The notes under the pieces were generated by a model, which saw only the letters and a program-made list of their open reading frames with translations, did no database searches and was not told where the DNA came from. The position numbers and the translations under genes are program-made. A stretch of DNA of 64,000 nucleotides from Epinephelus fuscoguttatus (taxonomy: Eukaryota; Chordata; Actinopteri; Perciformes; Serranidae): assembly GCF_011397635.1 (NCBI RefSeq), contig NC_064759.1, positions 12,048,428-12,112,427 on the forward strand, written 5' to 3'. Shown here piece by piece: positions 25,501 through 48,504 of this stretch; positions within the stretch are counted from its first letter, which is position 1; each line of letters begins with the position of its first letter.

Positions 25501-27788
25501 GCAACCAGATGAAACCAAAGCATCTCTGCTGTAAGACAGCATCGTCAAAGCACTCTCAAGCACGCCCAGCTGGGTGATTCTTAACGAGTGCCTGGCATTT
25601 TCATCCAAGAACAAAAAGCTTTGGTGGACACAGCCCTTTAAAGAGAATCAGTCATTGGCAATGACAGTCTTAACTCTTAGGCTCCCATCAAAAATGCTCG
25701 TTAAATATGTTTAAAATGAAAGGTGTCATATGGTGTTGTACTGGACTACATTATATTCAGATGAGGGTTTCTAATTTTTGTCATTACATACATGATGGAC
25801 TAGAACATTAGAAGAACCTCCAAATATGATTCAGTCCAGAACAACACCACTATGAACTATGACCTCACTCAGAAACACATAATTCAATGAACAGTTCTGT
25901 GATAGTGTTATCAAAACTGAACAATATAATCATTATGATCTGCTCAGGTGTGTGCATTGCTGAGCACTGAGCCCATTCGTTCAGTTAAATTACATCACAC
26001 ATTACCCAACAGGCTCAGCAGGAATCAGGATCCACACAACAATGGAGCTCGGATGTCAAACTACTTTCTTACAGGCACACACATACAGCTCAGGTATCTG
26101 CAGCAAACAACCATCGCCAGAGGCGACACATCAGTGGCAATGAGGTTAAGTATTTCCTGCAACCTCCTAATTCTTTTCTCTCTCAATCCAGTGCCGATAC
26201 CTGGAGTCTGGGTATCTGCTGATACCAAAGAGTATCAATCTCATACTAGTGCTCTCTTTTTCCCAAATTTCAATCTACATACCACATATTGTATCAGTCA
26301 TTTTGATGTGAGGTAACATGTGGTCAGGGAATGCTGTGGCACTAAAAAGTCAGCAGTGCACCATGAATGATGGTGATGAATGTAACCAATAGTGGCAATG
26401 CTGAATTTTAATATCAATATAAATATTATTAGCCACATGTAAATTGTAAAATTTGTTGAAAAAGAGCTTAAATTAAACAGGAATACTAATACATATATGT
26501 GTATGACTGGTGAGGGGGAGTCAGTCTTAGGAAGTGACCTCATTTATCATCCTTGAAGCCTCAGGGTGGAAGATCTTTCTGAGCACCATCTATTGTGCAT
26601 TAAGCCAAACAAGCCACTCTTTGCAGGGTGTTGCAGTCGTGTTTGGTGCAGCGATGCTCCCCATCAGGATGCTCATGATGGTGAGGTTAAACCCAGAATT
26701 ACCTCAAGCATCTGGTGAAATAGTCTGCCTTGCCACTGACAGAGAAACTGTGTTTACTGTGAATTGGTCATGTGCTTCATAGAGTGTGCATCTGCTTCAA
26801 CAGTGATACAGATCTGGTGCATCAATTGGTGTGTCCCATTGACCCACCTAATATTGCGTACACCCTTGTTGTTATGATGGGATGGACAAATTATTTGGAA
26901 CACCTCTCATAATACAGAACTTGTATACTTTGACAGCACCAAATGAACATAGAGGTGAATAAACAACTATCTAAAACAGTTTAAACAAAAACTGTATATT
27001 ATGACCTTCACGAAGGAGGATTTATTGCAGAGTTACTTTATTAGACTGCAATGGCTTTATCCACGTGGACTTTCTGTACAGTATGCCAGACACTGAGTGT
27101 TTGAGGGTGTCATGTCACTCTTACCCAAATGCTCTGCTGTCGGGCAAGTTGCTGTGTGCTTTGATTCCTGGAGGAATGACCCGCACCTCTGTGATTAGCA
27201 CCCCGCAAGGAAACCGCACCACATCCACGTTGGTTAACTGCAGTGCATTAAACATCATAATTAATACAACCATTTACATAACAGAATGTCTTCACTTACC
27301 ATACTAATCACAACTTAATATAAAGACCAGAATGGTCACTTTGGCTGCTATGAGGTAAACACCGCCAGGGTAAGACTTTACAGTTAGCATTAGCTACTCA
27401 GCTAACTAGCAAACAAACTGCGCAAGGATGTAAAAGACAACAGCTGAGTGTCGTTCTCTAATAATGTTGATGAAAATACGTTTGACAAATATTTCCAGGA
27501 ACATCAGCTGTACATTTAGGCAACACTGTAGTGAAATAAAAGCTGTGAGTTGCAACGTTGTCATAACAATCATTATACTGCTGCTAATGTTAGCCATGTT
27601 GACATCGTTAGCTTGGAAGTTTAGCATCATTCTCCAAAACTCTTTATTAAAACCGATTTAAGTATTGAATGCATGCAGCTGTAAAGCAAATATACAACAG
27701 GGTGGTAATGTGTCAGAAATATTACCTCCGCACTTTGGTGCTTAAACGTATCTAAAAAAAGAAGCTCCGTTGAGGTGTCCCCCGCCAT
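7896..27788 (-). CDS. virma: Virilizer-like m6A methyltransferase-associated scaffold (VIRMA/KIAA1429)
   Basis: 27 coding exons (high-low): 27788-27726, 27237-27125, 24767-24681, 22250-22202, 22115-21953, 21807-21688, 19883-19635, 19099-18369, 18126-17989, 17872-17646, 17534-17007, 16926-16772, 16169-16087, 15578-15485, 13986-13598, 13412-13257, 13146-12911, 12827-12578, 11323-11106, 10983-10851, 10582-10442, 10349-10195, 9931-9835, 9504-9338, 9209-8860, 8346-8200, 8104-7896. All phases agree and total 1815 aa, against 1812 in human. The start MAGDTSTELLFLDTFKHQ and the end GRGRHVRSFTR match the family. Order: virilizer N-terminal domain, proline run (about 140), acidic run (about 232-281), long helical ARM-like body, RG/GGN-rich tail from about 1590. 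VIRMA is the nuclear scaffold that joins WTAP-METTL3-METTL14 to 3' UTR sites of mRNA. Confidence 0.96.
8546..8675. repeat. near-perfect inverted repeat (41-bp arms) in virma intron 25
   Basis: Arms 8546-8586 and 8635-8675 are reverse complements with two mismatches; each arm carries CACGGCAGCAGG and GACACATTTCAGCCCT or its complement. The loop is about 48 bases. Transcribed from either strand it would form a long stable hairpin. It could be a small foldback element or a young hairpin locus. Confidence 0.85.
11717..12535. mobile_element. palindromic foldback element, copy A (virma intron 18)
   Basis: The ends are inverted: the left has CTACTTATCCATAGTTGGTG and CTACAGTAGAG, the right has TCTACTGTAGGTAAT and TTGGATAAGTACCTCATAC. 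The centre repeats AGACTCCATTGA and CAGTGATTTAAC-type segments in opposite orientation. The same structure occurs at 31882-32514 and 45868-46668. No transposase ORF was seen, so it is non-autonomous. Confidence 0.75.
13420..13510. repeat. CA/CAGA microsatellite just upstream of the virma exon 16 acceptor
   Basis: ACACAGACACACAG units pass into a pure CA run of about 24 bases. In the sense of virma this is a GT/TG tract that fills about half of the 185-base intron and ends about 10 bases before the TTTTGGTGCAG acceptor of exon 16. Confidence 0.9.
14433..15002. mobile_element. long inverted repeat (arms about 180 bp) in virma intron 14
   Basis: The left arm 14433-14614 (TGGGAGAAACTTTGACCCAT to ACGAGACCCC) is the diverged reverse complement of the right arm 14820-15002 (GGGGTCTCATTTATAAAACA to AGTTTCTCCCA). 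The spacer holds a segment (ACTTAAGATCCAGACGTTCAAGAGG) also found near 6050-6074 in the rnf41-like intron 4. One arm is also related to about 4985-5160. It looks like a composite of non-autonomous DNA elements. Confidence 0.75.
17939..17984. repeat. TG microsatellite at the virma exon 9 donor
   Basis: Interrupted TG run inside a 116-base intron (17873-17988). In the virma sense it is a CA-rich tract starting about 5 bases after the GTAGAC donor. CA-rich intronic tracts near donors are known hnRNP L sites in vertebrates; any effect here is inference. Confidence 0.85.
19635..19883 (-). CDS. virma: virma exon 7: acidic poly-glutamate exon
   Basis: Encodes about residues 199-282. After conserved-looking VKEEPCEGRDDYLEAVSPERS it runs into Glu/Asp-only stretches at about 232-252 and 260-281, with a short SIPEE anchor between them that mammalian VIRMA also has. 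On the plus strand it reads as CTC/CTT triplets, a coding trinucleotide-like repeat. Flanking junctions are TTTACAG acceptor and GTAGGG donor. Confidence 0.9.
22975..23217 (-). repeat. tRNA-derived SINE, minus orientation, in virma intron 3
   Basis: On the minus strand it starts with a tRNA-like head: ATGGCCTAGTGGTAGAGTG (23199-23217 region) with box B GGTTCGATCCCC (23162-23173 region). The body TCAAATGCGGAGAACAAATTTCAC is a segment I know from a very frequent teleost SINE. It interrupts the intron between exons 3 and 4 of virma and has no coding capacity. Confidence 0.8.
23430..23700 (-). repeat. dispersed repeat shared with about 39670-39930
   Basis: The reverse complement of this stretch shares ordered blocks with plus-strand 39670-39930: CCAGAATGTACT, GTTGGTAGGTGA, GGCAACACAG and GTTTGATCTCAGTTT. 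One copy is in virma intron 3 and the other in esrp1 intron 13. Part of the same family may recur around 43740-44040. Confidence 0.65.
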
Positions 27789-27820
27789 CGCTTTCTTGCT
27801 CTCTGTCCAGCCAGGGGTAC

Positions 27821-27846
27821 ACTTCCGGGATAGTGATTACTTCCGG
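27821..27846 (-). promoter_or_regulatory. paired ETS-type sites in the virma promoter
   Basis: Reading toward virma, CCGGAAGT occurs twice (27846-27839 and 27828-27821), centred 18 bases apart and ending 33 bases before the ATG. CCGGAAGT is the GABPA/ETS core of many TATA-less housekeeping promoters. The very short 5' leader fits such a promoter. Confidence 0.6.
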
Positions 27847-27889
27847 GGCATGATCTACAGCGCGAGCGTTCCTCTGACATGAACACAAA

Positions 27890-28915
27890 CAAATGAATAT
27901 AGGAAATAGATTTTTATTTCTTTAATTTAAATTATTATTATTATTAGAAAATTTTAAAAAATCAAATCTAAATTAGATTAGTTGATCAATACATTATTAT
28001 TTTTATTTTTACCATTTTATTGTTATTATTATTAGTATTATTGTTGTTGTTGTTGTTGTTGTTACAATTAATAATATGATATTAATAGCTCCATATTTCA
28101 TATAAAAAAGTCTACTTTACAATAACTTTGTATAACAATACACTTTAACTTTTCAGAAAATATAGATTTTTTTTTACTTCAATTTTTAAAAAATATTGAA
28201 CATAAAACCGGTACATTTGTGACAAGACATGAACAAATGTAAATAAGAAATAGATATACATATTCATATTCAAAATATAAATTAAAAGGAACGTAAAAAA
28301 AAAATTAGAAAAAGAAATTAAAAGCAATCTAATTCAGATTACCTGATTATTAAATATCCTTATTCTTATTTTTATTCTTACTATTATTATTGTTATTATT
28401 ATTATCATTGTTGTTAGACTGCAGGAAAATCATAGGCTAAAGCTGTAAGACTATTTATAATTGTATAAATTTAATATCTACATCTATCATATAATAAAGT
28501 ATATTACAATAACTTTGTTTTTAATGTACCTTAACTTTTCAAGAATATTTATTTTTTACTTTAATCTCTAAAAAATTAGACATAAAACATACATTTGTGA
28601 CATGTACTTAAACCAAGGTAAATAAATAATATACATATTTATATTATGCTGAATAGAAAGTAAAAGGAACGTTTAAGTCTATTTAACTCTACTTTTTATT
28701 ATTAATGTTGTTGTTGCTGTTAAACTACAGGAAAATCATAGGCTAATGCTATGAGCCTAATTATAATGATATAATATTAATATCTATATCACATAATAAA
28801 GTATATTGGAATAATTTTGTTTTCAATATACTTTAATAGTTCAAATATATTTACTTTTTACTTTAATATCTAAAAAGTATTATATAAAAAGTAAGTATAA
28901 GTAAGTATAAGTATA
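27890..28915. repeat. AT-rich tandem repeat, about three diverged 0.31-0.37 kb units
   Basis: A module is repeated in direct orientation: a TTATTATTGTTATT/TTGTTGTTG block (near 28018, 28384 and 28697), then a segment like CATATAATAAAGTATATTACAATAACTTTG, then CTTTAACTTTTCA, and then ATAAAAC-TACATTTGTGACA. GGAAAATCATAGGCTAA occurs in two copies (near 28423 and 28730). It fills most of the space between the divergent virma and esrp1 starts. Confidence 0.75.
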
Positions 28916-29098
28916 TAAAACAGGTACTTTTTTTAAAAAAAAAAACAAAAAGATAGGCTAAAGGAATCACAGTGGCCAAACTCCTGAATTAATATGGAGC
29001 CGAAACTTTTTGATATTTTGGGCGCTGATTATTCAACTCAGGTAACTTGTAATAGTTTTACCCGTCATGTAAATATCCCACATAAAAACACGTAAAAA

Positions 29099-29129
<31 letters not shown>

Positions 29130-29132
29130 TAT
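29099..29132. repeat. poly-A plus (AT)n microsatellite
   Basis: An A run (about 29093-29107) passes into about 12 TA/AT repeats, directly before the esrp1 promoter region. Simple sequence repeat. Confidence 0.9.
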
Positions 29133-29188
29133 CATAAATCTAGAGATATTTCTGTCCTCCATGGTTTGCCACGTCCTAATCTGTTCAC

Positions 29189-29362
29189 CACCTGAAGGAG
29201 GGAGGGGGCAGGTACAGAGTCACGTGGTCACACAGGTAGATGCACTAAAAAAAACGGGGAACGTTCAGCCATTACTCCGCGATGGTGACTGCGGGAGACT
29301 ACACATAAAACCTAACACGCGACGAAACCTGGATTTACGGACCTCACCTTTACGCTCAGGTG
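29189..29362 (+). promoter_or_regulatory. E-box cluster upstream of esrp1
   Basis: Within about 310 bases of the ATG there are CACCTG (29189-29194), CAGGTA (29209-29214), CACGTG (29221-29226), CAGGTA (29233-29238) and CAGGTG (29357-29362). CACCTG/CAGGTA are the sites bound by ZEB1/ZEB2 and SNAIL. ZEB repression of ESRP1 during epithelial-mesenchymal transition is established in mammals. Use in this fish is inference. Confidence 0.5.
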
Positions 29363-29497
29363 TCAAAGTAAAGGTGTTTATACCTCTCGGCTCCCGCGTG
29401 CGTGTCCTCTCCGGCTTATCTGCAGTTACCGTCCTTTACTTTAGTGCAGTATTAGAGTAGTTTTTTTGTTGTGTTTTTGGGCTGTGTTTGTGTTCAG

Positions 29498-41732
<12,235 letters not shown>

Positions 41733-42233
41733 GGTGTCTGAGGCAGGTGGCAGGTAAGGATTGGCTGAAGGCTGAGTCGGGGGGATTGTAGATTAGACAG
41801 TGGTTGTAGCTGGGGTTTGGGTCTTGACTGGCGCAACAGCTCAACAGCCACGCTTCCTACTATGTAGACAGGGAATTCTCCACTAACCACATGCAGTAGC
41901 AACAACGGACACATTTTTGATTGGGATGAGTGGTTAGAGGAAATTTCTTGGATTTTAATTAATCGGTGGGTTTTGTTTTCAATTGTTTGGTCTTTTATGG
42001 CAGTGTGCTTCATCTAACATTGCCTACATGTCTGTCACCTCATGAAGTTATTTATAGGCCACAGAGGGCTAATTGACCTTGTTCGCTAAACCCCGCCTCC
42101 GGACAGAGATTGCCCAATCATAGTGTAGCAACTGTAACTAGGCACAACAGACCTGTCAAGCTTTGAATTTCTTGATATGCGAAGAGCTCCAACAAGAGCT
42201 CTGTATCTCATGAGATTTGGACAGTAGTGTTTT

Positions 42234-43141
42234 AGCCCTTTTTACATAGAGATCACGCTACAGAGCTACTACTAAGTCCCTTCTTTATGCCTCCTTTGCA
42301 TTTTTACACAGAACAGAACAACGGCAGCATCATGCTGCTCCATTGTGGGATTTTAACTAGCATGCCAGCATCGTGGAACCAATAGAAGCATGACAGGCGT
42401 AACATGTCATATCACAGTGTCTGACTCTGGTGTGACATATAACACATGAGTCGGCAGTGCATTAGATATAAAAAATAACAATGGTGTAACATGGCAATAA
42501 CAATCATTTACCGTCTCTGTTATATGGTGGCTGATCTCGTCCTCTGCTCAGAGAGTAAGGAGCCCCCGAATTTTATTGTTTTTCCAATTTGCGGACATTT
42601 TTGGCCACGGTGCTTCTTATTTGAGTTAGCCGTTTACTGCTACTAGCTGCTTTTAAATCTCGTGGTGGTTCTCACACATAAGCTGTCCTGTTTATACAGA
42701 CATCGTTTCAACGCAGTTAAAACCTTTCGTGGCAGCTTCAAGGCAAGACAGTGCTGTCCCCCCATTCTGCAATCGTACCGTATGTAAAGAACAATGAGGC
42801 GGCATTAGGTGGCGATCACACAGAAATGTGACGCTAGAGACGCAGACGCTTCAAAGACGCTTGAAACGCTGGAAGCGCTTATTCAGTGCACGTTAGCTAC
42901 TGGTGTCTGACTCTCAAAAAGTTGAAAATATTTTAACGTTTCAGCGTCAAAAAACAAAAACACACGTCTAAAAAGACGCTGGAAAAACGCCCGTCTAAAA
43001 GAGCTTGAACGCCAGTCAGATGCGCCGTATCATAGGAAAATAATGGTTTTACTGGCGTCGCATTTCTAGCATTTCATCTCGGTGTGATCGCTCCCTTACG
43101 GCGCGGTATTCCCGGTTTGAACAGGCAGTGTAAAAAGGGCT
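42234..43141. mobile_element. foldback element with a second foldback element nested inside
   Basis: The outer ends are inverted: GCCCTTTTTACATAGAGATC on the left and GTGTAAAAAGGGC on the right. Inside, about 42806-43098 is a second unit bounded by TTAGGTGGCGATCACAC and GTGTGATCGCTCCCTTA, with repeated GACGCT/AGCGTC words. The inner unit looks like a hAT-type MITE. Both lie between the two alternative last exons of esrp1. Confidence 0.7.
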
Positions 43142-44504
43142 TTTTTTCTTTTTTTTCTAAAACACAACAGTAAAAGTGTAAGGGATGGATTACACACTGT
43201 GTTTATCTGAGCTGGAATCCTCAGCATGTCCAGCTAACTAGCTTATTTAATAGAAGCAGAAGACGCACTTATGTAGGCTTCATACATGCTTCAAGGGAGA
43301 AGGTACTCCCAAGGGGCATTTCGGAAAGAAGCATCTAATCACTAAGCTTAAAATTATATCATGGCGTCACTAACTGCTGCAGCTGAAAGTTTTGCTGTTG
43401 AGAAAAGATTTTTTTAATTTGTAGTTGAACAATTGCAACAGCGAAGCATTGCAGTTACAACTGGGTTCTTTTCTATGGCAACACCGGCTTAGGCTTATGG
43501 GTATTGTAATATTGTTAAGCAACATGTTGAAAAAATAATTAAAAGGATTTTTTTTGTCATATTAGCTGAAACTGTCACTATTTCCACACACAGTAACACA
43601 GACAGGTCATCCGTAAAAACAAATCATGTCACTCTGCCTCCTCATAGCGTTTCTAATAGCATTTGCAGGAATCCACCACATTTAAATAAAATAATAACCA
43701 GTCAGAGCAGAGGAGTGTCTAACGCAGCTGTCAATCATGTCATTTACTGCTCGTGAACTGTGGTCAAACAGTCAAGCTAGGCAGTGATTCAAGATTCTGT
43801 TACTGCATTCGTTATTTCTCTTCTCAGATGTTTTCAGGAACGTATTTTACTGCACTGTTTAGCTGTAAAATGAGAAAGTTTGTGACTCTGCTGCCATGTT
43901 GGAAACAGTGGACTGAAAACAAAGCATCACCCACCGGCTGGAGCAAACTTTATCAATCTTTATCAATGTACAGCTAAACAGTACATTAAAATCTTGATTC
44001 ATATGTCTTTTTTCATATCAGCGCTGCTTAGTTTGAAAGTTTGACTGCTGTATACAAGCGATGACTGACAGCTGTGTTTGAGACTCCTCGGCTCTGATTG
44101 GCTGTTTTCGTTCAGTAGATTCTTGCAACAAGGAGGAGGAACTTGTTTTTTTCACAGACTATCCATCGCAGTAGTAGTGACAGTTTCAGCAAATATGACA
44201 AAAGGTTAAAAGTTATCAGCCGTAGCTTTAAGTTGTAAATCTGCCACGGTTTTGTTGTGCAAGAAAAAAAGCTTGACAGGCATAGCAACAGTAACTAAGG
44301 GAGGCGGGGGTTAGTGAATGGTCAATTGGTGCTGTTGTCGTGTAATAATAGGTAATAACAGCCTTCAGGTGGTTGAGAAGGTGATGGGTAACATCTGGTG
44401 CTGGTGTAAGGGCTCTGTGTTCAACGCTGCAACACTGGGATAATACTCTTCTCTCTCTGTCAACCCTTTCCTTACCCCAATCTCTCCTTCCTCTCCTCCT
44501 CCAG

Positions 44505-44639
44505 AGTCCCGTGGAGTCTGTTTCTCTCCTGAGCAGCAGCCTGATGGGTCAGTCAGGCGGAGGCGACGCTCCTCTCATGTCCCTCCCCGCTCTCATGACC
44601 AAGCCTGCAGGGCAGTACCTAGACCTGACCCTGATGTAG
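44505..44639 (+). CDS. esrp1: alternative C-terminal exon of esrp1
   Basis: Behind a CCTCTCCTCCTCCAG acceptor, a phase-0 exon reads SPVESVSLLSSSLMGQ and on to GQYLDLTLM, then TAG at 44637-44639. Exon 14 also ends in phase 0 (GGATATCAG), so skipping the 41631-41732 exon gives a 749-aa protein with this tail. If the upstream exon is included, its TAA is followed one base later by a possible GTGTCT donor (41734), making this exon 3' UTR. Which form dominates cannot be told from DNA. Confidence 0.75.
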   Translation, partial: SPVESVSLLSSSLMGQSGGGDAPLMSLPALMTKPAGQYLDLTLM

Positions 44640-45867
44640 GGTCCCAAACATACAAAGGTCACTTGGTACATGTCAAAGACTTGTAATGTATTTTTAGGTT
44701 TTTAAAAATAGTCTTTTAGATGTGTTATTTATATCGTTAAGAACAGAAATTAATGTATTTTATACCAAAATCATTGTGGCCTTAGCCAAAAATAGCAGTT
44801 TTTGTCTTATATTGCACAGTGTGTATTTTAAAAGCTTTATAGAGATTTTTTTAATGTGTTATATTATAATCACTATGATATATTTGCTAGCCAAACTAGA
44901 GAAGAATGACCTAGTAGCAGCCAAGCTAAATCTTTTCTGTAAGCTTCTCTGTGAAGAGTGAAAGTGAGCGTGAGTGTGTTTCAGTGTGAAAGAGATGAAA
45001 ATGAGTATTATGCATGGCTGTGTCGATACATCTTAATACTCAATCTTTTTATGCAATGCATTTAATGTGTTTATATACATTTGATACAGTACACAGTGAT
45101 TGTATGGAAGCTTTAGTGCATGAAGAAGTTAGTAGTAAAACTTTAAGATGTTTACATTATGCCAAATATCAATGCACTGCTAATCAATAAGGCTACTAAT
45201 GAATATAATAGCAGTATCTTTGAATGAGAACATACTGTATATGTTACACTGTGAGTTTGTCAAGTAGTCTGATCCCTGCATCAAGATTCACTTACAAAAA
45301 TGTGACATCTCACACTCATTAGCCCCTTCTTTTGCTCCTCTATGTACCCTATATGGGTCTGTTTTCATGTTGTGTAATGCCACTGTAGTCTTGCCCTTTG
45401 TTATGGACTCACATTTGAACAGAGGACAGCCCGAGTTCTCTGTAACCTAACCACAGGGTTGCGATCTTCAAGAGGACTCATGTCGCAAGCTCTCATTTTA
45501 CCGAGTGAATCACAGGAGGCGGAGGATGATTCTGACAGATTTTATTACATACTTTACTCAGAGAAAACCACATGGATTTATCAGTCCGTCACACTTTCCT
45601 TGTCTTCTTTCCACCATCTACGCTGATGCGATGAAGCAAACAGGGTCACCTGCCCAAATACCAGTTCTCTTTTTAACTTAATCATTCACAAAGTAGATGG
45701 AAAGCAGTGGTGCCCCCAGAATTTTTTCACAGTGGTTGCCAGATGGGGCCACTGAAAATCTTGTGTTGGCACACAAAGACTCATTTACGCTGGCTAGTTC
45801 AAAAAAATATGTCAGTATGAGAGTTAACAACCTGCATACTGAGATACTTAGGTTTCTTATTCCACAG

Positions 45868-46668
45868 TTAAAGGGATATTTCTAATTTTTGGTAGTTGGG
45901 TTGTGTGAGGTACTTTATCCATAATCGATATATTACCTAGAGTAGATGGCAGTTGGCGTGCCCCCAGTTTAGAGAAGCAGGATGGAGTCTGACAGAGAAG
46001 CTAAGCAATGTAGTGCTGTGGACCTATAAAAGTTCTACCCGAACTAAACTGTATCACTTTAAGTGTACACTACATTTAGAATATTTTCACCTCTTTACCT
46101 TTGCGTCACACAGCCTGTTCCAACAGGGAAGCCGTTAATGATTTCAGTTTCACATCCCTCATCAAAGCCACCAGACTCCATTGAGGAAAAACAGTAATTT
46201 AACATTGCTAAACACAGGAGCTGCTGTTCTCCCGCTGCTTCGATCAGTTAGATTTTTTGTGTTATTGTGTGACTTTGGTAAATCTGAACTAACCTTTTGA
46301 AATGCCAAAGTCACACAATTACACAAAAAACCCAACTGATCGAGACAGCGGTAAACCAGCAGCTCCTGTGTTCAGCAATGTTAAATTACTGTTTTTCTCA
46401 ATGGAGTCTGGCATTGAAGAGAGCGATTTAATGGCTTTAGTTCCCCATTGGAAATTGCTGTCTGACAGAAAGGTAAAGCAGTGAAAATACTCTAAATATA
46501 GCGCTTATTTTAACTGATAACAGCAGTACATAGCTTAGCTTCCGTGTCGGACTCCAGCCTGCTTCAACAGAGAGGTGTGCTGACTGACATCTACTTTATG
46601 TAATGCATTGACTATGGATAAGTACCTCATACAACCCCACTTAAAAAACTCTGAATTATCATTTTAAT
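45868..46668. mobile_element. palindromic foldback element, copy C (downstream of esrp1)
   Basis: The outer arms are inverted: TTAAAGGGATATTTCTAA with GTGTGAGGTACTTTATCCAT on the left, and ATGGATAAGTACCTCATAC-like DNA with GAATTATCATTTTAA on the right. The centre (about 46170-46410) is itself a palindrome: CAGACTCCATTGAGG and AGGAGCTGCTG return as CAGCAGCTCCTG and TCAATGGAGTCTGG. It is the best preserved of the three copies. Confidence 0.8.
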
Positions 46669-48504
46669 ATTGCTAATTATCTGATGTGCATAGACTTATA
46701 CCAGTACATTTAAGATTTTGATTGAATGTGTCATGTATCTGTACATGTTAGGTGATATATTGTTCTTGTCTCTTTCCTTTAAAAGACAAATATGCAGCCT
46801 TTTTGCCATAGAGCTCATTTTCATTCTGATTTCTTAAGGTGAGAGTTAAAGGGACCCCTTTGAAAGTGGCCATGCCAATTGCTCCCTCGCCAAAATTTAC
46901 TTCGGAGCGTTATTTGGCCCTCTTCCTGACAAGCTATGTTGACATGGTTGGGACCAATGGATGCCTTAGGCTGTTTATCTTCACGCTAGCTTAGAAAAAT
47001 GAGCACATCACAGCCTTTAAAGACAGTTATATCAGCCTCCAATTATTTCCGCCAACAATTGTATCAGGGCCCGCCTTTGGGGGCACCACTGAAGGAAAGT
47101 TGAGAAGGAAAGGAAATGAAGGACACCTCTGATGTGTATCTTGTGAATTTAATTGCCATTTATGCCCTGCACAGTCGCTGTTTTGACTCTGTGTTGCTGT
47201 ATACACTTCCTGCAGTAGGACTTCAAACTCCTGCTCAGGACGTCCTGCTGTGGCAATGCTGAAACAACAATAAACATAACGTGAAGTCTCTTGGCTCTCG
47301 GGTGTTTGATTTCGCTATTTGCCTTAACTCCACTTCGCTGTGTATTTACTGTCTCCGTCTGTACTTGGTTTGTGAAGAGCAGGAGCGCAAACACACAGGT
47401 GGAGTTGTGTGATGACAGAATGTGGCCAGAAGCAAAACTGTGGGAACTCCCTCACACTGTGCTCAGTGATCACCTCTGCGATTCCCACACACACATATAT
47501 GCTATAGCAAAGAAACTATTGTCACTCAGACACACTGAACACATTATCTGAGAGGATGGATTTTTTTTTTTTTAACAGGGTGGAAAAGTGAAGAATAGAG
47601 AGAGCAGGGAGGGGGAAGCGAGAAGGAAGGCAGACAAAACCATGTCGGACCCCCTAAGGGCAGATTTGGCATTGTGTAATACAATCTTGTGCACCCCACC
47701 CAACCTGATCCCTTTTAAACACACTCACTCTCCCAGTTACAAAAAACACTGTCGAATCCAGCATAGCAACACCATTAGTATCTATGCAACACGGCCCAAA
47801 ATACTTTTTTTCTCTTTAACTTTCATCACCTCACTGACAGTTAAGTTGGAAATATACCGTATGTAATCTACTGAGGGATAAAAGCAGTGTGATTACACAA
47901 GAGGTTATATTTCATGATTTGACAAAAAGCATTTCTTTGTAAGTCAGGTGCAAGCACTTTAGCCTTGTTAAAATCTTTGTACAGTTTAAAATTAGCATTA
48001 ACATGAATTGAAGTGTACAGAGTACAGATTAACAGACTTAGAGTAAATTAAAGTAATTTTGTCTAGGATTAAGTATAATCCAAAGAATAATAGACTTTGA
48101 AAATTATTAATAAAGGAGGATTTCTTTCTTTTTGCTAAAGGGAGGGCAGTTTGATTGAATAATTCATTATTTCTGAAGGAGACCAAGGGATAGTCCTCAG
48201 TTTTTCTCTTTTCCCCAGGTCGTTTATTTTATTTTAGCACTCTCCTGTGATATTTACTGCTAAAAAAGATTTAAGATTTAAGAGAGACAGTTACAATAAA
48301 ATACTTAAAAAACACTACACCACTGTGACCTATATCAGAATGGGGCATGGTCTTCTCTCACCAATAGATGGGAAAAACATTGTCTCCTTCTTGTTTATAA
48401 GGCATTGCTAGGAAAGCTTCTCTTTAAAAATCAAATCCATCTCATCACACACACTCACAGGGATTTGTCCAGGTCCCCGTATCCCTTGAAACTCCTCAGA
48501 TCTA

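Noticed and set aside
27065-27307. 80-codon plus-strand open frame
   Set aside because: It is the shadow of virma exon 2 on the opposite strand.
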